DNA from: G963664115 sp965216035
Lineage (GTDB): Bacteria > Acidobacteriota > Terriglobia > 20CM-2-55-15
NCBI GenBank assembly: GCA_965216035.1
Contig: CBDCFM010000017.1
Span: 310,001-374,000 of the forward strand
Direction: 5' to 3'
DNA length: 64,000 nt
Shown here: in pieces, positions 32,733-41,469 of the stretch
How positions within the stretch are numbered: position 1 is the first letter of the stretch
Layout of the letters: every line of letters starts with the position of its first letter
Made by a program: the position numbers and the translations under genes
Notes under the pieces: generated by a model
The model's database searches: none
Seen by the model: the letters and a program-made list of their open reading frames with translations, nothing else
Told to the model about the DNA's origin: nothing

Positions 32733-35255
32733 CTAGGCATCCGCCTGGCGGAGCACTTCAAGCGGCTTCTGGTTGAGGATACGGAAGCTGGCCGCCCACC
32801 CGGTAATCACAGCGAGGAACGAGGTCAGACCTGTCGCGACAACGAGAGGGGCTGGGTTGAACCTATAAGCACCGTCCATCAACTGGTCGATCACAACTGC
32901 CGTAAACACGGCGGCCAGCAGGCTTCCGATCGCCCCTGCCGCTAATCCCACGATGCAGAACTCAATTGAGAACACGCCAATGATCCTTCGACGCGTGGCA
33001 CCGACGGTCTTTAGGATCGCAACTTCGCGGATGCGTCGATAGCGGGTTCCCGCAATGCTGGACGCCAGGATGATCAATCCACCCAGAATGGCAAATGCAG
33101 CGACGAAGCGCACGGTCAGGCCGATACGGGCCACCATTTCCTGAACGATTTCCAGGATATCGGCGGCATTGACAACTGTAACGGATGGATATCTGGCAAA
33201 AACGGCACGTTGCAACGCTCCGACCTTGTCGGATTCAACCTGCAGAGCCCCATAGTAGATGCCGGGGAATTCATCCAGAGTGCCGGGTGTCAGGATGAAC
33301 TGATTGTTTGCTCCAGCGCGCGTGCCATCCGTGCGACGGACGTTCGTCACGCGGGCAGACCGAATGTTGCCACCAATATTCCACTCCACCGTATCACCCG
33401 GCGACAGGCGAAGAATTCCTGCCGCGCGCTCTTCCACTGACACCAATCCCGGCTCGGGCCCGGCCTCCCACCACTCGCCTTCGAGGATTTCCGTAGCCTC
33501 AGGCTGATCTTCGGACCACGTTAGCGAAAACTGGACTCGGAGGTAACGCCGTTCGCCATCGATCAGGTTCATTTCTTCGATGGGAACCCCATTGACCGCG
33601 TGGAGCATGCCCGACACTGCCGGTGCGGGGGCTGGCGCTTCGATCACGCCGTCCTGTGTTTCGAGAAGGGCCCACAAGCCGTCCTTTTCCCGGTCCGTGA
33701 TGTTGATCATATAGACGTTGGGCATGTCGGGAGGCGCGCTGGTCCGGAGTTGCTCCACCAGGGAGGTCTGCAGCAGATGTATCGAAAGCGTGAACATCAC
33801 TCCAATGCCGAGAGCGACCCGTACGGCAACCATGTGTGTGCCGGGCCGATACAGGTTGGCGACGCCGTGGCGAAGCCCGGGATGCCAGCCCATCGAATAG
33901 CGGTTTAGAACGCGCCGGATCAGAACCATCAATCCTTTTCCGACGGCGGCCAGCACGAGGACGCTGGCGACCAATCCACCCGCAAAAATTGACCCGGCCC
34001 GAAAGGAAGATCCGATCCATACCGCCATCACCCACAATCCAAGCGCGATCACACCGAACGCCCCATACGAACGCCAGTCGCGGGCCTGGACGAGGTCTTC
34101 GATCATGTCCCTCCTGAAGATCTGGGCAGGCCGTATGTCTGCAATCGAAAGCAGAGGTGGAAGGGTAAACAGCAATGCGGTCAAGAGGCCTGCAAGCAGG
34201 CCCTGTACGATGGGCGCGGCCGAAAGGATCAACTGGACTTGGACATCGAAATAGTCCGCCAGAAAGTGCGGCAAGACCCACTGTGCTCCGAATCCAATAG
34301 CAACTCCAATAGTGCTGCCGGTCAACCCCAACAAGACCGCCTGGACCAGGTATATCCTCATTATCTGGCGCGACTTGCCACCCAGGCACTTGATCATCGC
34401 GATCGAATCCATCTTCTGGCGCAGGTGGCCCTCGATCGAAGTTGCCACGCCGATTCCGCCGACAATCAACGCAATCAGACTGGCCAGGCTCAAGAAGGTT
34501 GTTGCGCGTCTCAATCCGCGCGATAGTGTGCGATTTTCCTCGGTATAGTCAGAGATGCGGGCGCGCCGCCCAAATACAGCCTGGATTTCAGCCCGGGTGG
34601 CATCCAGCTCCGTCCCCTCCGGCAGCCGCAGCAGTAAGCGCTGTGTCGCCCGGCTTCCGCGTACATTGAGTCCTGCGAGGTCGTACCCGGTGCGAGTCAT
34701 CAGGACCCGGGGTCCCAGCGTAAACCCGGTGGTCATCCTGTCGGGTTCGCTGAGGGCGAGGGCGGCAATGCGAAATTCGCCGGCACTGACCTGGATGGTG
34801 TCACCCACGCCGACTCCTAGACGCAACAACAGATCGGCGGAAACGATCACGGCGTCGTCACCCATGTCAGGCTCTGGAGGGTCGACCTCGATCGTGCCGT
34901 AAAACGGATAAACCGACAAGTCCGCCGCTTTGATGGAACTGAGCAACGGTTGGGGTTGCGACTCCGAAGAGGACATCGAAACCGTCTCGGTTACCGGTGT
35001 ATAGTCAATGCCACGCTCGCGAAGTCCCTCCAGGAAAGCCAGTTCGTCATCGGTCGGATCGACTGAAAGCCGGATCACGAGATCGGCGCCCATCAGTGTC
35101 CGGGCCTCCGCGAGCAATGTATGGCGGACGGACTCGTTGAATCCCTTGACGCCGCTCAAGGCGGCAACACCCGCGGCTATCGAGAGAACCACGAAGACAA
35201 AGCGGCCTTTGGAAGCGCGGGCTTCACGCCAGGCCATTCTTAACGCGAACTTCAT
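32733..35255 (-). CDS. ybbP: ABC transporter permease (FtsX/YbbP family)
   Basis: An 840-residue inner-membrane permease with FtsX domains in two halves. One transmembrane helix near residue 22 is followed by a large periplasmic MacB-like domain. Clusters of helices lie near 255-440 and 735-830, each with an FtsX-type signature (LIALIVGGIGVATSIEGHL and IRREVAILKTVGATRRRI-like). It overlaps ybbA by 4 bp. With that ATPase it forms a mechanotransmission-type ABC system. In E. coli ybbA-ybbP lie divergent to tesA, and the same order occurs here. Function is unproven; lipid or lipoprotein extraction is a common suggestion. Confidence 0.88.
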   Translation of the reverse strand: MKFALRMAWREARASKGRFVFVVLSIAAGVAALSGVKGFNESVRHTLLAEARTLMGADLVIRLSVDPTDDELAFLEGLRERGIDYTPVTETVSMSSSESQPQPLLSSIKAADLSVYPFYGTIEVDPPEPDMGDDAVIVSADLLLRLGVGVGDTIQVSAGEFRIAALALSEPDRMTTGFTLGPRVLMTRTGYDLAGLNVRGSRATQRLLLRLPEGTELDATRAEIQAVFGRRARISDYTEENRTLSRGLRRATTFLSLASLIALIVGGIGVATSIEGHLRQKMDSIAMIKCLGGKSRQIMRIYLVQAVLLGLTGSTIGVAIGFGAQWVLPHFLADYFDVQVQLILSAAPIVQGLLAGLLTALLFTLPPLLSIADIRPAQIFRRDMIEDLVQARDWRSYGAFGVIALGLWVMAVWIGSSFRAGSIFAGGLVASVLVLAAVGKGLMVLIRRVLNRYSMGWHPGLRHGVANLYRPGTHMVAVRVALGIGVMFTLSIHLLQTSLVEQLRTSAPPDMPNVYMINITDREKDGLWALLETQDGVIEAPAPAPAVSGMLHAVNGVPIEEMNLIDGERRYLRVQFSLTWSEDQPEATEILEGEWWEAGPEPGLVSVEERAAGILRLSPGDTVEWNIGGNIRSARVTNVRRTDGTRAGANNQFILTPGTLDEFPGIYYGALQVESDKVGALQRAVFARYPSVTVVNAADILEIVQEMVARIGLTVRFVAAFAILGGLIILASSIAGTRYRRIREVAILKTVGATRRRIIGVFSIEFCIVGLAAGAIGSLLAAVFTAVVIDQLMDGAYRFNPAPLVVATGLTSFLAVITGWAASFRILNQKPLEVLRQADA

Positions 35256-35944
35256 CCGTTCAGAGTTTTCCCTGATTCATCCCGAACAATCTGGCCGTCA
35301 CGCATTTCGATCCGCCGGTCCGCGTGGGAAGCCAGTTCCTGATCGTGCGTCACTAGAACCACGGTCGTACCCCGCACCCGGTTCAATCTTAGAAGCAGCT
35401 CCAGAATATGCTTTCCGTTGGTGCTATCCAGATTGCCTGTCGGTTCGTCTGCCAGAAGAACCGCGGGCTCCATCATGAAGGCACGGGCAATGGCCACCCG
35501 CTGTTGTTCGCCTCCCGACAGCTGCGCCGGGTAGTGATCTTCGCGGTCCAGCAAACCCACCCCTTCGAGCAGTTCCCGCGCGCGGCCCAATGCACCGTTG
35601 GCGCCATCGCCGAGCATCTCTGCGGGCAGGAGAATGTTCTCGAGCGCTGTCAAAGTGGGCATCAGCTGATAGGACTGGAACACGAAACCCATCTTTCGAC
35701 CCCGGATCGTCGCCAGTTCGTCCTCACCGAGCTCGGTGATTTCGATGCCGTCAACCGAGACCGAACCCGACGTCGGCCAATCCAGACCCGCTAACATCCC
35801 CAGCAGCGTGCTCTTGCCACTGCCGGAGGGCCCCATAAACGCGACGACCTGCGCAGCGGGCACTTCAAAGCTGATGCCTCTGAGAATCTCGACGCGGTGG
35901 CTCGGCGTTTCGATTGTCTTGACGAGATTTTTGACGACGATCAT
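35252..35944 (-). CDS. ybbA: ABC transporter ATP-binding protein (YbbA/LolD-like)
   Basis: A 230-residue ATPase. Walker A is GPSGSGKSTLLGMLAG near residue 39, and the Q-loop is GFVFQSYQLMPTLTALENI near 90. The ABC signature LSGGEQQRVAIARAFMMEP lies near 142, Walker B is VLLADEPTGNLDS near 162, and the H-loop is VVLVTHDQELA near 197. The MacB/LolD-type features match the FtsX-family permease that overlaps it. It starts 239 bp from the divergent tesA gene. Confidence 0.95.
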   Translation of the reverse strand: MIVVKNLVKTIETPSHRVEILRGISFEVPAAQVVAFMGPSGSGKSTLLGMLAGLDWPTSGSVSVDGIEITELGEDELATIRGRKMGFVFQSYQLMPTLTALENILLPAEMLGDGANGALGRARELLEGVGLLDREDHYPAQLSGGEQQRVAIARAFMMEPAVLLADEPTGNLDSTNGKHILELLLRLNRVRGTTVVLVTHDQELASHADRRIEMRDGQIVRDESGKTLNG

Positions 35945-36183
35945 GAAGACACAGCCGCGGATTGCCCGGATCTCAACGATTCAGATGGTTCAATTTCAAA
36001 AACTCTCACCCGCGCTTCAGGCAAGACCGCCGGGCGCAATCCGCGAAAACCGCGTTTAAGTATCGTACACTATCCGTTCCGAGCCCGAGACCGTCGATTG
36101 GAAGCCGGAACTGGATCGTGATCAGTCAAATGGTTCCGAATCTTAATTATCAACTCCTGACGCATCCTGCTGCGAATAGCTCA

Positions 36184-36876
36184 GTGCGAAAACATTTATT
36201 GATGCTGGCAATCACGTTCAGCCTGTCAGCAGGGGCAGGCGCGTGCAGCTCGCAACCGGATGACGACCCTCCGCAGCCGGGTTCACAGGCGCCGGACACC
36301 TCCCGTCAGGAGCTCAAAGCCGAACGGCCGATCATTCTAGCATTCGGCGACAGCCTGACGTTCGGAAGCGGTGTTGACCGGGAGTTGTCCTATCCTTCGC
36401 AGTTGCAGGACGAACTGGACCGGCGCGGATACGCTTACCGGGTTATCAACAGTGGCGTCAGCGGGGACACGACCAGTGGCGGGGTCGCCCGGCTGAATAC
36501 GGCCCTGGCGCTGGAACCACAAATTGTGATTCTCGAACTTGGAGGCAACGATGGCTTGAGAGGCATTCCGGTGGAAGTGGCTAGAGATAACCTCCGCACG
36601 ATGATCGCCGCATTCAAGGAAATAGGCTCGAGGGTGATATTGGCGGGGATGACTCTTCCGCGAAACTACGGGCCCGACTATATCCAGGCCTTCGAGTCGA
36701 TCTACGTCGAAGTGGCAGAAGAATTCGATGTCGTACGCATCCCATTCTTTCTTGAAGGACTGATCGAAGAGTACGAAAGATATATTCAATCTGACGGAAT
36801 ACATCCGACCGGCGAAGGCTATACGATCGTTGTCGCGACCGTTGTGGACACAATCGAACCATACCTCTCGAACTAG
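36184..36876 (+). CDS. tesA: SGNH-family arylesterase / lysophospholipase (TesA-like)
   Basis: An exported GDSL esterase. Block I is LAFGDSLTFGSGV with the nucleophile serine. Block II has NSGVSGDTTSGGV, block III is LELGGNDGLRGIP, and block V is DGIHPTGEGY with the Asp-His pair. The GTG at 36184 gives an ideal signal peptide (VRKHLLMLAITFSLSAGAGA then Cys), possibly a lipoprotein. An in-frame ATG at 36130 would add 18 residues. Neither start has a good ribosome binding site. Synteny with ybbA-ybbP supports orthology with tesA. Confidence 0.88.
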   Translation: MRKHLLMLAITFSLSAGAGACSSQPDDDPPQPGSQAPDTSRQELKAERPIILAFGDSLTFGSGVDRELSYPSQLQDELDRRGYAYRVINSGVSGDTTSGGVARLNTALALEPQIVILELGGNDGLRGIPVEVARDNLRTMIAAFKEIGSRVILAGMTLPRNYGPDYIQAFESIYVEVAEEFDVVRIPFFLEGLIEEYERYIQSDGIHPTGEGYTIVVATVVDTIEPYLSN

Positions 36877-37014
36877 CGCTGTCGTCGCCGGTGTCGGGAG
36901 CCGGAGGTTTCGAAGAGAGCGTACCGTCGGCTGTTCCTTCAGATCACTAGCGCTGTCGCGTTTCACGCGTGGTCTGATTGACCCCCGACCCGCACCATCA
37001 TCCTGATCGCGAGG
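36877..37014. other. spacer between tesA and element E2
   Basis: There is no coding frame. The spacer contains two copies of CTAGCGCTGTCG (36874-36885 and 36948-36959, the first overlapping the tesA stop codon) and no clear terminator. Confidence 0.4.
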
Positions 37015-37381
37015 CCTAGCAGCCCGTAGCAGAAGTCCCGAGGGCCGCGTTACGGCCAAACGGGGCCGGATTCTAGGAGACGACGAGGTGCTGGCCCGAA
37101 GCCGCGAAGAAGAGAGAATGCGCATTCATTGGGAGGAGTCGGCGACAACGAAGACGGCCCCGTTTCGCCGTAACCCTTCGGGCGGAGGGGGGCCACCGAC
37201 GTATCAAACGGAGGCCGCAGGCGCCCCGCAGGCTTTGTCCGGCATTGGTAAGGCCGGTCACGATGCAAAGACGGCGCCCGCGGCCTCGGTTTCAAACCTC
37301 GGTGCCCGCTCCTCATTTCGCGCCTGCAACCCGAAGACCCCTGCGCGCGGTCCTCGGGACCTCTGCCAAGGGCTGCTAAGG
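37015..37381. repeat. structured element E2 (three-way junction, copy 2)
   Basis: It has the same plan as E1. P1 pairs 37015-37049 with 37346-37381 (about 30 of 36 positions). P2 pairs 37049-37068 with 37155-37174 (one C-C mismatch) and closes a 126-nt domain exactly as long as that of E1. P4 pairs about 37183-37225 with 37273-37312 (best part GAGGCCGCAGGCGCC with GGCGCCCGCGGCCTC) and encloses a CCGGC/GCCGG hairpin. The 126-nt domains are about 70% identical by my hand count, and the AGGAG and CGACNACGAAGAC blocks are nearly invariant. E2 ends 86 bp before the reductase gene. Confidence 0.7.
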
Positions 37382-37467
37382 CGCTGAACGACATTTCGAA
37401 GCAAGTACTGTAGGACCTGCATCGGTCGCCCGGTGCGGGTGGACAACTAGACAGAGTCGAGGTCTCA

Positions 37468-39108
37468 GTGGAAGAAAACGATCGTAGCGATCGCGTACTG
37501 ATGAAAGACGAAGGCCAATTCTCCTCGTGGCGATTTGACCCTGTGCGGGGCCAATATGTTCCCGCAGACATCGAGCGCCCAGAGGGCTCGGGAGAAATAT
37601 CTGCGATTGATCAGTTCCGAAGCAAAACGATCCTCCTGCTGGGTGGGACGGGATTCGTCGGGAAAGTGTTACTCGCCATGGTGCTGGACCGGTTTCCTGA
37701 CTTGAGACACCTCATCATTCAAGTCAGGCCAAAAAAAAACGTCTCGGGTGAACAGCGGTTCCTCGGCGAAATTCTCGAATCTCCTCCCCTGCAAGCGATT
37801 GTGGAACGCATCGGTGTGGACGCAATTCGGCAACGCACATCTATTGTGGAAGGCGATCTGAGCGCTCCCATGTGTGGTATTCCCGCCGAGCGGCTTGAGG
37901 CACTGACCGACGCCGTAGATGTCGTCATCAATTCGGCTGGGCTGGTGGAGTTCGATCCTCCGCTTAACGAGTCTCTGATCACGAACGTCTACGGCATTCG
38001 CAATCTGATCGAACTGGTACAAGTGCTGGATGCCAAACTCGTCCATATCTCTACCTGCTACGTTGGAGGCAAGAAGAGTGGCCTGATTCCGGAAGATACG
38101 CCGATCGTCGGATACTACCCCGGACGCGAAGGACCCGCGGACGATCGATTCGACGTCTCGCGCGAGCTCGAGTGGTGCGAGCAATTCATTGGAGATACTG
38201 AAGACAAACTAAAACTCCGGGACGGCGGGATGGGGCGGGCCGAGCACTGGGGATGGATCAACACTTACACCTACACAAAAAGTATGGGCGAGCAACTGAT
38301 CGCCCGCACAGCTGGCCTGAAGTACTGCATCGTCCGACCGGCGATCGTCGAGTCCTCGCTCAGTTTCCCGTTTCCCGGTTGGAATGAAGGCCTGACAACA
38401 TCGGCGCCACTGGTGCTGATGGGCGGTGAAGGTGTCAAAGCATGGCCGGTCAGGAAGGACGGTTCGTTGGAGATCATTCCGGTCGACCTTGTAGCCGCCG
38501 GCATTCTAATCGCAACGGCCGCAGCGCTGGCCGACCGCGCCGAGACCGTGTACCACCTGGCGACTGCTGCCGACAATCCTGTTATGCTGCCACGTCTGGT
38601 CGGATTTCTGGGAACGAATTCACGTTACAAACACAAACACAAGAAAGGCGGCAACAAGCTCGCCAATCTCTGGAAAGCGTACGTCGAAACCGAAGTCGTA
38701 AGCATCTCCCAGCTGGCCACCAGCCGCAAACGCGTACGTTGGGGCCTGGATTTGATCCAGGCGACATTCAACTTGTTAAAGGTGATCCTCGGATCACGCA
38801 TCATGAACCCGTATTTGCGTAACCTGAGAATTACGCGCCGGCAGCTGCGGCAGCAGGAACAGACTCTGGATAAGTTCCTTCCTTTCATGGTGCACAACAG
38901 CTTCATTTTCGAAACGGGAAACATTCGGCGCGCCAGCAACATGCTGACTCCGAAGGACCGGGAGCTCCTTCAATGGAACCCTAAAGAAATTGACTGGGCA
39001 GACTACTGGGTCAATATTCACACCAAGGGCATTGAACGGTGGATTCGCCCCATGTTCGCCAAGCACATGAGGGCCTTGGAGCAGTCCATCAACACGCCGG
39101 ATTCATGA
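37468..39108 (+). CDS. fatty acyl-CoA reductase (male-sterility type)
   Basis: A 546-residue NAD(P)H-dependent reductase. The Rossmann motif LLGGTGFVGKVLLAMVL lies near residue 54. VVINSAGLVEFDPPLNES near 152 and STCYVGGKKSGLIPED near 195 follow. The catalytic YTYTKSMGEQLIA near 268 provides the Tyr-x-x-x-Lys pair. A C-terminal sterile-type domain ends near LQWNPKEIDWADYWVNIHTK. Known members reduce long-chain acyl-CoA to fatty alcohol for wax esters or ether lipids. The start is GTG at 37468. The downstream lipid-kinase and acyltransferase genes support a lipid role. Confidence 0.88.
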   Translation: MEENDRSDRVLMKDEGQFSSWRFDPVRGQYVPADIERPEGSGEISAIDQFRSKTILLLGGTGFVGKVLLAMVLDRFPDLRHLIIQVRPKKNVSGEQRFLGEILESPPLQAIVERIGVDAIRQRTSIVEGDLSAPMCGIPAERLEALTDAVDVVINSAGLVEFDPPLNESLITNVYGIRNLIELVQVLDAKLVHISTCYVGGKKSGLIPEDTPIVGYYPGREGPADDRFDVSRELEWCEQFIGDTEDKLKLRDGGMGRAEHWGWINTYTYTKSMGEQLIARTAGLKYCIVRPAIVESSLSFPFPGWNEGLTTSAPLVLMGGEGVKAWPVRKDGSLEIIPVDLVAAGILIATAAALADRAETVYHLATAADNPVMLPRLVGFLGTNSRYKHKHKKGGNKLANLWKAYVETEVVSISQLATSRKRVRWGLDLIQATFNLLKVILGSRIMNPYLRNLRITRRQLRQQEQTLDKFLPFMVHNSFIFETGNIRRASNMLTPKDRELLQWNPKEIDWADYWVNIHTKGIERWIRPMFAKHMRALEQSINTPDS

Positions 39109-39367
39109 AATGAAGATGTTCATGAAACGTATGTGAAAGTGTCCCTCCTATCGCTTTTCGAATCCAGGGCCCGAGGTCCGGTCGACAACATCCAGCACGG
39201 CATGCAGGCCGCCCGACGACGGTTTTTCCTGGACGATACGGCCATTGAGATAGCCTGCCGGTTCTGGCATTGCGACAGCACGTGCGCAAAGGACACGTTG
39301 GGTTTGACACCCAGGCGGCGGATGAAACCGTCCCTGACACCCTGGCGTGCCTCGGAACGGACAGTCG
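39109..39367. other. spacer between reductase and lipid kinase
   Basis: No supported gene. Short frames on both strands lack ribosome binding sites and recognisable motifs. Confidence 0.35.
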
Positions 39368-40300
39368 ATGCAATCTGACGGACAACCCGCAGCCGTTATC
39401 GTCAATCCGCGATCCGGGGGCGGGAGCACCGGGCGCAATTGGAGCCGAATCCGGGCCAAACTCGCCGCGGCGTGTCCCCGAATTGACGTCATGCAAACCG
39501 AATCCGCTGGACATGCGATCCAATTGTCTGGGGAAGCCGTGCGTTCGGGCTATCGGACCATCATAGCAATAGGCGGAGACGGTACACTGAACGAAACCGT
39601 CGACGGAATCCTTTCCGAAGGTGCGCCAAGCGCCTCGGTGACTCTGGGACTCATTCCCCAGGGAACGGGTTCGGACTTTCGTCGGACCCTAAAGCTTCCA
39701 CTGAATGAAGACCGGGCAATCGCGATTATCAAGCGTGGCGAGACTGCGACTTTTGATGCAATGCGCGTCGTCTTTTTCGACACCACGGGCACGAACCGAA
39801 CCCGGCACGCGATCAACGTTACCAGCTTCGGCATGGGCGGCGCCGTCGCGGAGCGAGCCAGGCGCTCATCCAAGCCGCTGGGGGGTAGGGTGGCTTTCCT
39901 GACGGCGACGGCAGTTACGGGCTTCGGATTCAGGGGCAGTGAGGTATCGATTCAAGCAGACGGTGGCGAGTGGCGCAAAGTCCGTGTCACGAACGTTGCC
40001 GTCGGAAACGGTCAGTACCATGGAGCCGGAATGCACATTTGTCCCCGGGCCATTCCGAACGATGGGCTCCTCGACGTGACGCTGATCGAATGGCTCTCGC
40101 CGCTGGAAATGGCCCGGAATGCTCGCATCCTCTTCAACGGACGGATCTATGATCACCCGAAAATCCACCACGTTCGTGTGAAAAAGCTGGCAGCGAAATC
40201 CCAAGATACGACTCGAATCGAAATCGACGGCGAACCTCTCGGACAGCTCCCCCTTGAAATCACGGCTCTCACGGCAGCCGTCCGCATGTTCGTTCAGTAA
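39368..40300 (+). CDS. diacylglycerol kinase-like lipid kinase (YegS/BmrU/DgkB)
   Basis: A 310-residue DAGK-catalytic-domain protein. AAVIVNPRSGGGSTGRNW at the N-terminus and IIAIGGDGTLNETVDGIL near residue 62 form the nucleotide site. LIPQGTGSDFRRTLKLP near 95 is the GTGNDFAR-type loop with Ser for Asn. GNGQYHGAGMHICPRAIPND near 215 belongs to the C-terminal beta-sandwich, and EIDGEPLGQLPLEI lies near the end. It phosphorylates diacylglycerol, ceramide or sphingosine-like lipids. A GTG at 39347 would add seven residues. Confidence 0.9.
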   Translation: MQSDGQPAAVIVNPRSGGGSTGRNWSRIRAKLAAACPRIDVMQTESAGHAIQLSGEAVRSGYRTIIAIGGDGTLNETVDGILSEGAPSASVTLGLIPQGTGSDFRRTLKLPLNEDRAIAIIKRGETATFDAMRVVFFDTTGTNRTRHAINVTSFGMGGAVAERARRSSKPLGGRVAFLTATAVTGFGFRGSEVSIQADGGEWRKVRVTNVAVGNGQYHGAGMHICPRAIPNDGLLDVTLIEWLSPLEMARNARILFNGRIYDHPKIHHVRVKKLAAKSQDTTRIEIDGEPLGQLPLEITALTAAVRMFVQ

Positions 40301-40358
40301 GAAGAGGACCCGGAATGGGTCGTGACACGTTCGCGATACTCTGCTCGTTACGTGTAAC

Positions 40359-40958
40359 TCATCCCTTCTTACTATTCCCGCCCAAGAGTTGGCGGATGTT
40401 GGGGGCATGGCGGATGATCACGATCGTGAGGGCGACGAGGGCAAAGGCGCCCGCTTCTATACCACGGAGTGCAAGGATCGTCCCCGCGATTACCGACGTC
40501 GTGGTCATGGAGGAGATCGCGCCTTCCTGAACCCAACCCATTTTCCGGCCAAACAGGCGAAGGGTCGGGTAAAGGATCAGGCAAATTGCTGTGATCTGAA
40601 GGTCCAGATACAGTAAGGCTCCCGCCATGGTCGCCACACCTTTTCCACCTCTGAAGTTCAGAAACGGCGTCCAACAGTGTCCGGCCACTGCGGCCAGACC
40701 AAGACTCCAGCGAAACCAGACGGGATCAGAAGTGGCAGAAAAAATCGCAACTGCTGCGGCGCCCTTGAACAAGTCGCCAATCAGAGCAAAGATGGCCCGC
40801 GGGCGCGAAGATAGGCGAAGGACGTTATTGAAGCCAGGATTTCTAGAACCAGCCCGCGTAACATCGATGCCCGTCCCCCAGACCGCAATCACCGCAAAGG
40901 GAACGGCTCCAATGAGAAAACTCGTAAAAATCTTTAGCGCGACAAGCCAAGGAAGCAT
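40359..40958 (-). CDS. plsY: glycerol-3-phosphate acyltransferase PlsY-like
   Basis: A 199-residue integral membrane acyltransferase using acyl-phosphate to acylate glycerol-3-phosphate. About five hydrophobic segments are visible. SRNPGFNNVLRLSSRPRAI near residue 38 corresponds to the SGNIGATN motif but is altered. GHCWTPFLNFRGGKGVATM near 93 is the GHxxPxxxxFxGGKG phosphate-binding motif. It is convergent with the lipid kinase. The altered first motif may indicate a paralogue with shifted acceptor specificity. Confidence 0.85.
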   Translation of the reverse strand: MLPWLVALKIFTSFLIGAVPFAVIAVWGTGIDVTRAGSRNPGFNNVLRLSSRPRAIFALIGDLFKGAAAVAIFSATSDPVWFRWSLGLAAVAGHCWTPFLNFRGGKGVATMAGALLYLDLQITAICLILYPTLRLFGRKMGWVQEGAISSMTTTSVIAGTILALRGIEAGAFALVALTIVIIRHAPNIRQLLGGNSKKG

Positions 40959-41218
40959 TACTCAAGTTCCAGAACGGCAATCCTTCAGACTTACCGGTAG
41001 TGGGGTCTTTCCGACTGTGCGTGCGGCCTATGACCGCACGCTAGATAAATGTCTTTGTACGCTCTGACATGGGAAGGACCGCACAAACGACGGCGGGCCC
41101 CATGCCAAGAGATGTTCCAGTCGCGCACCTTCAGAAGTAGATCGCTGTCTACTCTTTAAAGGCCCCGCTACCGACTTTGCCTGCGTGTTGCTACAATCGG
41201 GGTTCACGCTTTGCCGCA
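40959..41218. other. intergenic region upstream of repeats
   Basis: No supported frame. It contains the hairpin at 41019-41041 and a moderately AT-rich stretch near 41150-41195 that may hold the promoter of the 41304-43171 gene set. Confidence 0.35.
41019..41041. terminator. 8-bp perfect hairpin
   Basis: GCGTGCGG (41019-41026) pairs with CCGCACGC (41034-41041) across a 7-nt loop. It lies in the intergenic space 60 bp upstream of the plsY start, so it acts on a divergent transcript or leader rather than ending plsY. Confidence 0.35.
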
Positions 41219-41303
41219 AGGCCGGACGCCCTTCCGAGCGAGCGGCGAGCGAGCAGCGGGACGCCCTTTCGAGCGAGCAGCGGGACGCCCTTTCGAGCGA
41301 GCA
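41219..41303 (+). repeat. 24-bp tandem repeats
   Basis: A unit reading ACGCCCTTTCGAGCGAGCAG plus CGGG occurs about three times head-to-tail, the first with a short GAGCGAGC duplication. The unit is a multiple of three, so an upstream start (GTG/TTG-type, about 41211) would read an AAGRPFER-type peptide repeat into the small membrane protein. The repeats end two bases before the ATG at 41304. Confidence 0.65.
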
Positions 41304-41468
41304 ATGATACGCTATTACGCATCAGCCGGTCTTCAATTAGTCGGGCTTATTGTCACGATGGAAGCACTCCTGATTTACTTCGGAGATATGGGCCCCATGA
41401 TGCAAACAGCGGCTATCGGCGCCGGCCTGTTTTATGCAGGCCGCTTTCTCCGGCCCAAGGACAACTAG
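41304..41468 (+). CDS. small membrane protein (54 aa)
   Basis: The product MIRYYASAGLQLVGLIVTME continues through two hydrophobic segments (about residues 7-23 and 30-46) and ends FLRPKDN, a topology of two short membrane helices. No family is recognised. The ATG at 41304 is chosen because the upstream extension is tandem repeat. No strong ribosome binding site is present. It ends 1 bp before the likely rhomboid start, implying translational coupling. Confidence 0.6.
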   Translation: MIRYYASAGLQLVGLIVTMEALLIYFGDMGPMMQTAAIGAGLFYAGRFLRPKDN

Positions 41469-41469
41469 A

